Assembly (NCBI GenBank): GCA_018376905.1 | Contig: JAHAAK010000041.1 | Coordinates: 1-17,494, forward strand | Direction of reading: 5' to 3' | Origin: Collinsella sp. | Lineage (GTDB): Bacteria > Actinomycetota > Coriobacteriia > Coriobacteriales > Coriobacteriaceae | DNA: 17,494 nucleotides | Part shown: positions 15,277-17,494 of the stretch, piece after piece | How the letters are laid out: the number at the start of each line of letters is the position of its first letter | How positions within the stretch are numbered: position 1 is the first letter of the stretch | Program-made: the position numbers and the translations under genes | Notes under the pieces: model-generated | Databases searched by the model: none | Told to the model about the DNA's origin: nothing | What the model saw: the letters and a program-made list of their open reading frames with translations, nothing else

Positions 15277-15992
15277 GCGCCGGCGCTACGCTACTCAAGC
15301 TGCAACAGATCGATTTGGAGCTCGCCCGCAACAAGAGCGAACTTGCCAATATGCCGGAGCTCAAGGAGCTCGCTTCCAAGCGTAAGACCTACGTTAAGCT
15401 CAAAGCCGAGATGACCAAGCTCTACGCCCAGCGCAAGGACCTGGACATTGAGCTCGACGATCTCAACACCACCGAGATTCAGACCAACAACGCCATTGAG
15501 GCTGCCAAGAAGCGCCACGTCGACGGTTCCGACTACCGTGAGGTTCAGGACCTGGAGAATGAACTCGCAACCCTGGCCAAGCGTCTGGACAAGATTGAGC
15601 ACACCCGCAAGGACGTCGTTGTCGCCCATAAGGAGGCGCTCGACCGCGAGGCCCGCGCACAGGCAATTATCGCCAAGTTCGAGGAGGGCGTGAAGGCCGA
15701 TACCAAGGCCGCCCGCGCTAAGGCTGCCGACCTGCAGGCTCAGATTGACGCCGCCACTAAGGAACGCACCGCGCTTGCCGCCACGCTGCCGGCCGACGTG
15801 CTCACCGACTACGAGCGTCTGCTCAAGCAGTTCCGCGGCCTGGCCGTCGAGACCATCCAGGGCAACATCCCCACAGTCTGCCACACCGCGCTGCAGGCAT
15901 CGTCCATGAGCGACCTCAACCACGACGGTAGCGAGATTACGCACTGCCCGTACTGCCACCGCCTCCTGGTACTCCCGAGCAAGGAAGCTTAA
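15273..15992 (+). CDS. Coiled-coil protein with C-terminal zinc-ribbon-like domain (DUF164/CdsZ-like family)
   Basis: The 239-residue product is a long helical coiled coil (about 5-180), rich in Lys, Glu and Ala, followed by a small C-terminal zinc-ribbon-like region. The coil carries the family pattern LQQIDLELARNKSELANMPE near the start and GSDYREVQDLENELA (about 85-99). The ribbon normally has two CxxC pairs. Here the second pair is intact (Cys225, Cys228 in HCPYCHR), but the first has only Cys203 (TVCH), with Pro200 where the other Cys is expected. His204, His224 or His229 could act as a fourth ligand. Homologues are found beside Nif3-like genes and are suspected RNA- or protein-binding factors. 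Function is not established. Confidence 0.85.
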   Translation: MSAGATLLKLQQIDLELARNKSELANMPELKELASKRKTYVKLKAEMTKLYAQRKDLDIELDDLNTTEIQTNNAIEAAKKRHVDGSDYREVQDLENELATLAKRLDKIEHTRKDVVVAHKEALDREARAQAIIAKFEEGVKADTKAARAKAADLQAQIDAATKERTALAATLPADVLTDYERLLKQFRGLAVETIQGNIPTVCHTALQASSMSDLNHDGSEITHCPYCHRLLVLPSKEA

Positions 15993-15995
15993 ACG

Positions 15996-17207
15996 ATGGC
16001 GGCATCCAACAATTCAATGCAACTTGAGGGAAAAACGATCCTGCTGGGCATTACCGGCGGGATCGCCGCCTATAAGTCGTGCAATATCGTGCGCCTGCTG
16101 CAAAAGCGCGGCGCGCGCGTCAAGGTCGTTATGAGCGAGCATGCCACGGAGTTCGTGGGGCCGCTTACCTTCCGCGCGCTCACCAACGAGCCCGTTGCCG
16201 TGGGCCTATTCGACGATCCCTCCGACCCCATCCACCACATTTCGCTGGCGCAGGAGCCCGATCTGGTGGTCGTTGCGCCCGCGACGGCCAATATCATCGC
16301 CAAGATGGCCAACGGCATCGCCGACGACCTTATCTCCACCACGCTGCTTGCGACGCCGCGACCCATCGTGATCGCACCCGCTATGAACAACGGCATGTGG
16401 AAGGCGCCGGCGACACAGGCCAACATGGCCACGTTGCGCGAACGCGGTGTCCATGTGGTGGGACCCGGCAGCGGCTACCTTGCCTGCGGCGACGTGGACA
16501 CGGGACGCATGAGCGAGCCCGAGGACATCGTCGAGGCCGTCTGCAAGGTGCTGAACCCCGCGCCTCAGGACCTGGCAGGCAAGCGCATCGTGATTACCGC
16601 CGGCCCCACGCACGAGCCGATCGACCCGGTGCGTTTCATCGGCAACCGCTCTTCGGGCAAGATGGGTATCGCCCTGGCGGGGGAGGCTGCTCGCCGCGGT
16701 GCCGCGGTCACGCTCGTGTTGGGACCGACATCGCTCGATGTGCCCCGCGGCGTGGAGTGCGTGCGCGTACAGACCGCAGCAAAGATGCTGGAGGCAGCGC
16801 TGAGCGCCTTCCAGACGGCCGATGCGGCCATTTGCGCGGCCGCCGTCGCCGACTACACCCCCGCAGCCCCTGCCAACCATAAGCTCAAAAAGGTCAACGA
16901 GCGCTTGGATCGCATCGAACTGGTCGAAACGGTCGATATTTTGGCCGAGCTCTCGCGCCAGAAGGGCGAGCGATGCGTGATCGGATTTGCGGCCGAGACC
17001 GATAACGTCGTGGAGTACGCGCAGCGCAAGCTCGCCCGCAAGGGCTGCGATGCCATTATCGCCAACGATGTCTCGCGCGCCGATTCGGGCTTTGGAACCG
17101 ATACCAACAAGGCTTGGATCGTGAGCACAGCGGGTACGCAAGAACTTCCCGTACTATCAAAGTCCCAGCTCGCAGATACAATTTTGGACTTGCTTCAAAA
17201 TTTGTAA
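15996..17207 (+). CDS. coaBC: Bifunctional phosphopantothenoylcysteine decarboxylase / phosphopantothenate-cysteine ligase
   Basis: CoaBC joins cysteine to 4'-phosphopantothenate (CTP-dependent, CoaB) and decarboxylates the product (FMN-dependent, CoaC) on the way to coenzyme A. The 403-residue product has CoaC first: GITGGIAAYK (18-27), His81 in PIHHISLA, PAMNNGMW (128-135, the PxMNxxMW motif), and catalytic Cys164 in YLACGDVDTGRM. CoaB follows: ITAGPTHEPIDPVRFI (200-215), NRSSGKMG (217-224), AAAVADYTP, the KLKK segment and GFAAETD, ending with ANDVS. Length is typical. AAGGAAG (15981-15987) lies 8 bases before the ATG. ATG 16017 is a possible internal start giving 396 residues. No terminator follows before the tRNA-Pro promoter. 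Confidence 0.96.
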   Translation: MAASNNSMQLEGKTILLGITGGIAAYKSCNIVRLLQKRGARVKVVMSEHATEFVGPLTFRALTNEPVAVGLFDDPSDPIHHISLAQEPDLVVVAPATANIIAKMANGIADDLISTTLLATPRPIVIAPAMNNGMWKAPATQANMATLRERGVHVVGPGSGYLACGDVDTGRMSEPEDIVEAVCKVLNPAPQDLAGKRIVITAGPTHEPIDPVRFIGNRSSGKMGIALAGEAARRGAAVTLVLGPTSLDVPRGVECVRVQTAAKMLEAALSAFQTADAAICAAAVADYTPAAPANHKLKKVNERLDRIELVETVDILAELSRQKGERCVIGFAAETDNVVEYAQRKLARKGCDAIIANDVSRADSGFGTDTNKAWIVSTAGTQELPVLSKSQLADTILDLLQNL

Positions 17208-17215
17208 AAAAGTTC

Positions 17216-17245
17216 TTGCGCAAGGGCAAAGTTTCGGGTTAATAT
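17216..17245 (+). promoter_or_regulatory. Probable sigma-70-type promoter of tRNA-Pro
   Basis: TTGCGC (17216-17221) and TAATAT (17240-17245) are 18 bases apart, in an unusually AT-rich patch between coaBC and the tRNA. The overlapping TATACT (17243-17248) is a better -10 but leaves a 21-base spacer. Transcription would start about 35 bases before the tRNA. Confidence 0.6.
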
Positions 17246-17287
17246 ACTCCCTGTTGCGAGCGAGAGCAGAGCAACAAACAAAAGCTT

Positions 17288-17364
<77 letters not shown>

Positions 17365-17373
17365 GAAGTTTGC

Positions 17374-17402
17374 AGGTCAGGCACCTAGTGCCTGACCTTT
17401 TT
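17374..17402 (+). terminator. Intrinsic terminator after tRNA-Pro
   Basis: AGGTCAGGCAC (17374-17384) pairs perfectly over 11 bp with GTGCCTGACCT (17388-17398) around CTA, followed by a T run to 17402. It starts 10 bases after the tRNA CCA. Confidence 0.93.
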
Positions 17403-17440
17403 AATATGAGAAAGCCATTGTCAATAGGCGTGTTTGTTCG

Positions 17441-17465
17441 AGCCCGGTTTTAAACCGGGCTTTTT
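17441..17465 (+). terminator. Second intrinsic terminator
   Basis: AGCCCGGT (17441-17448) pairs with ACCGGGCT (17454-17461) around TTTAA; the stem can extend inward to nearly 10 bp. A run of five T residues (17461-17465) follows. The 38 bases between this and the first terminator hold no gene I can see. The T run is on the plus strand only, so it serves rightward transcription, probably as a backup stop. Confidence 0.85.
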
Positions 17466-17494
17466 CGTTTCCCGTCGGGAGGGACCGCGCACGC

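Overview
This window is a GC-rich bacterial chromosome segment in which every protein gene that can be supported lies on the plus strand. Codon third positions are mostly G or C, Shine-Dalgarno sites are AGGAG-like, and genes are packed with tiny gaps or overlaps. The gene set suggests a member of the Coriobacteriia (Actinomycetota), probably Collinsella or a close relative. It mixes the actinobacterial order scpA-scpB-rluB-cmk-der with the clostridial-type groups cmk-plsC-ispH and DUF512-der-plsY-gpsA. The genus call is an inference from remembered gene order and sequence style, not from a search.

Layout. (1) 1-96: 3' part of a tRNA-Ala(GGC) and its terminator. (2) 128-3137: an ABC-F ATPase, a 98-residue two-helix membrane protein not on any standard list, and an M50 site-2 protease-family membrane peptidase. 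(3) 3138-3221: a short gap with a hairpin and a weak promoter candidate. (4) 3222-6478: scpA and scpB (chromosome condensation), an RsuA/RluB-type pseudouridine synthase and cmk. (5) 6482-12595: plsC, ispH, a DUF512/PDZ radical SAM-like protein, der, plsY and gpsA. (6) 12614-17207: rpe, a NifS/IscS-type cysteine desulfurase, a Nif3-like protein, a coiled-coil/zinc-ribbon protein and coaBC. (7) 17208-17465: promoter, tRNA-Pro(GGG) and two successive intrinsic terminators.

How the genes fit together. GpsA makes sn-glycerol-3-phosphate. PlsY acylates position 1 and PlsC position 2, giving phosphatidic acid; PlsX, the source of acyl-phosphate, is not here. Cmk supplies CDP for nucleotides and CDP-lipids. 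IspH finishes the MEP isoprenoid route. Der and the pseudouridine synthase act on ribosomes. ScpA and ScpB act with SMC, which is not in the window. The cysteine desulfurase supplies sulfur, and IspH and the DUF512 protein are expected iron-sulfur enzymes. CoaBC uses cysteine for coenzyme A.

I see no prophage, transposon, CRISPR array, toxin-antitoxin pair or defence island. This is a housekeeping region. The points most worth a second look are the poorly characterised genes (98-residue membrane protein, DUF512 protein, Nif3/zinc-ribbon pair), three motif substitutions in otherwise intact proteins (PlsC, Rpe, zinc ribbon), the hybrid gene order, and a strand-biased AGGGGAG motif.
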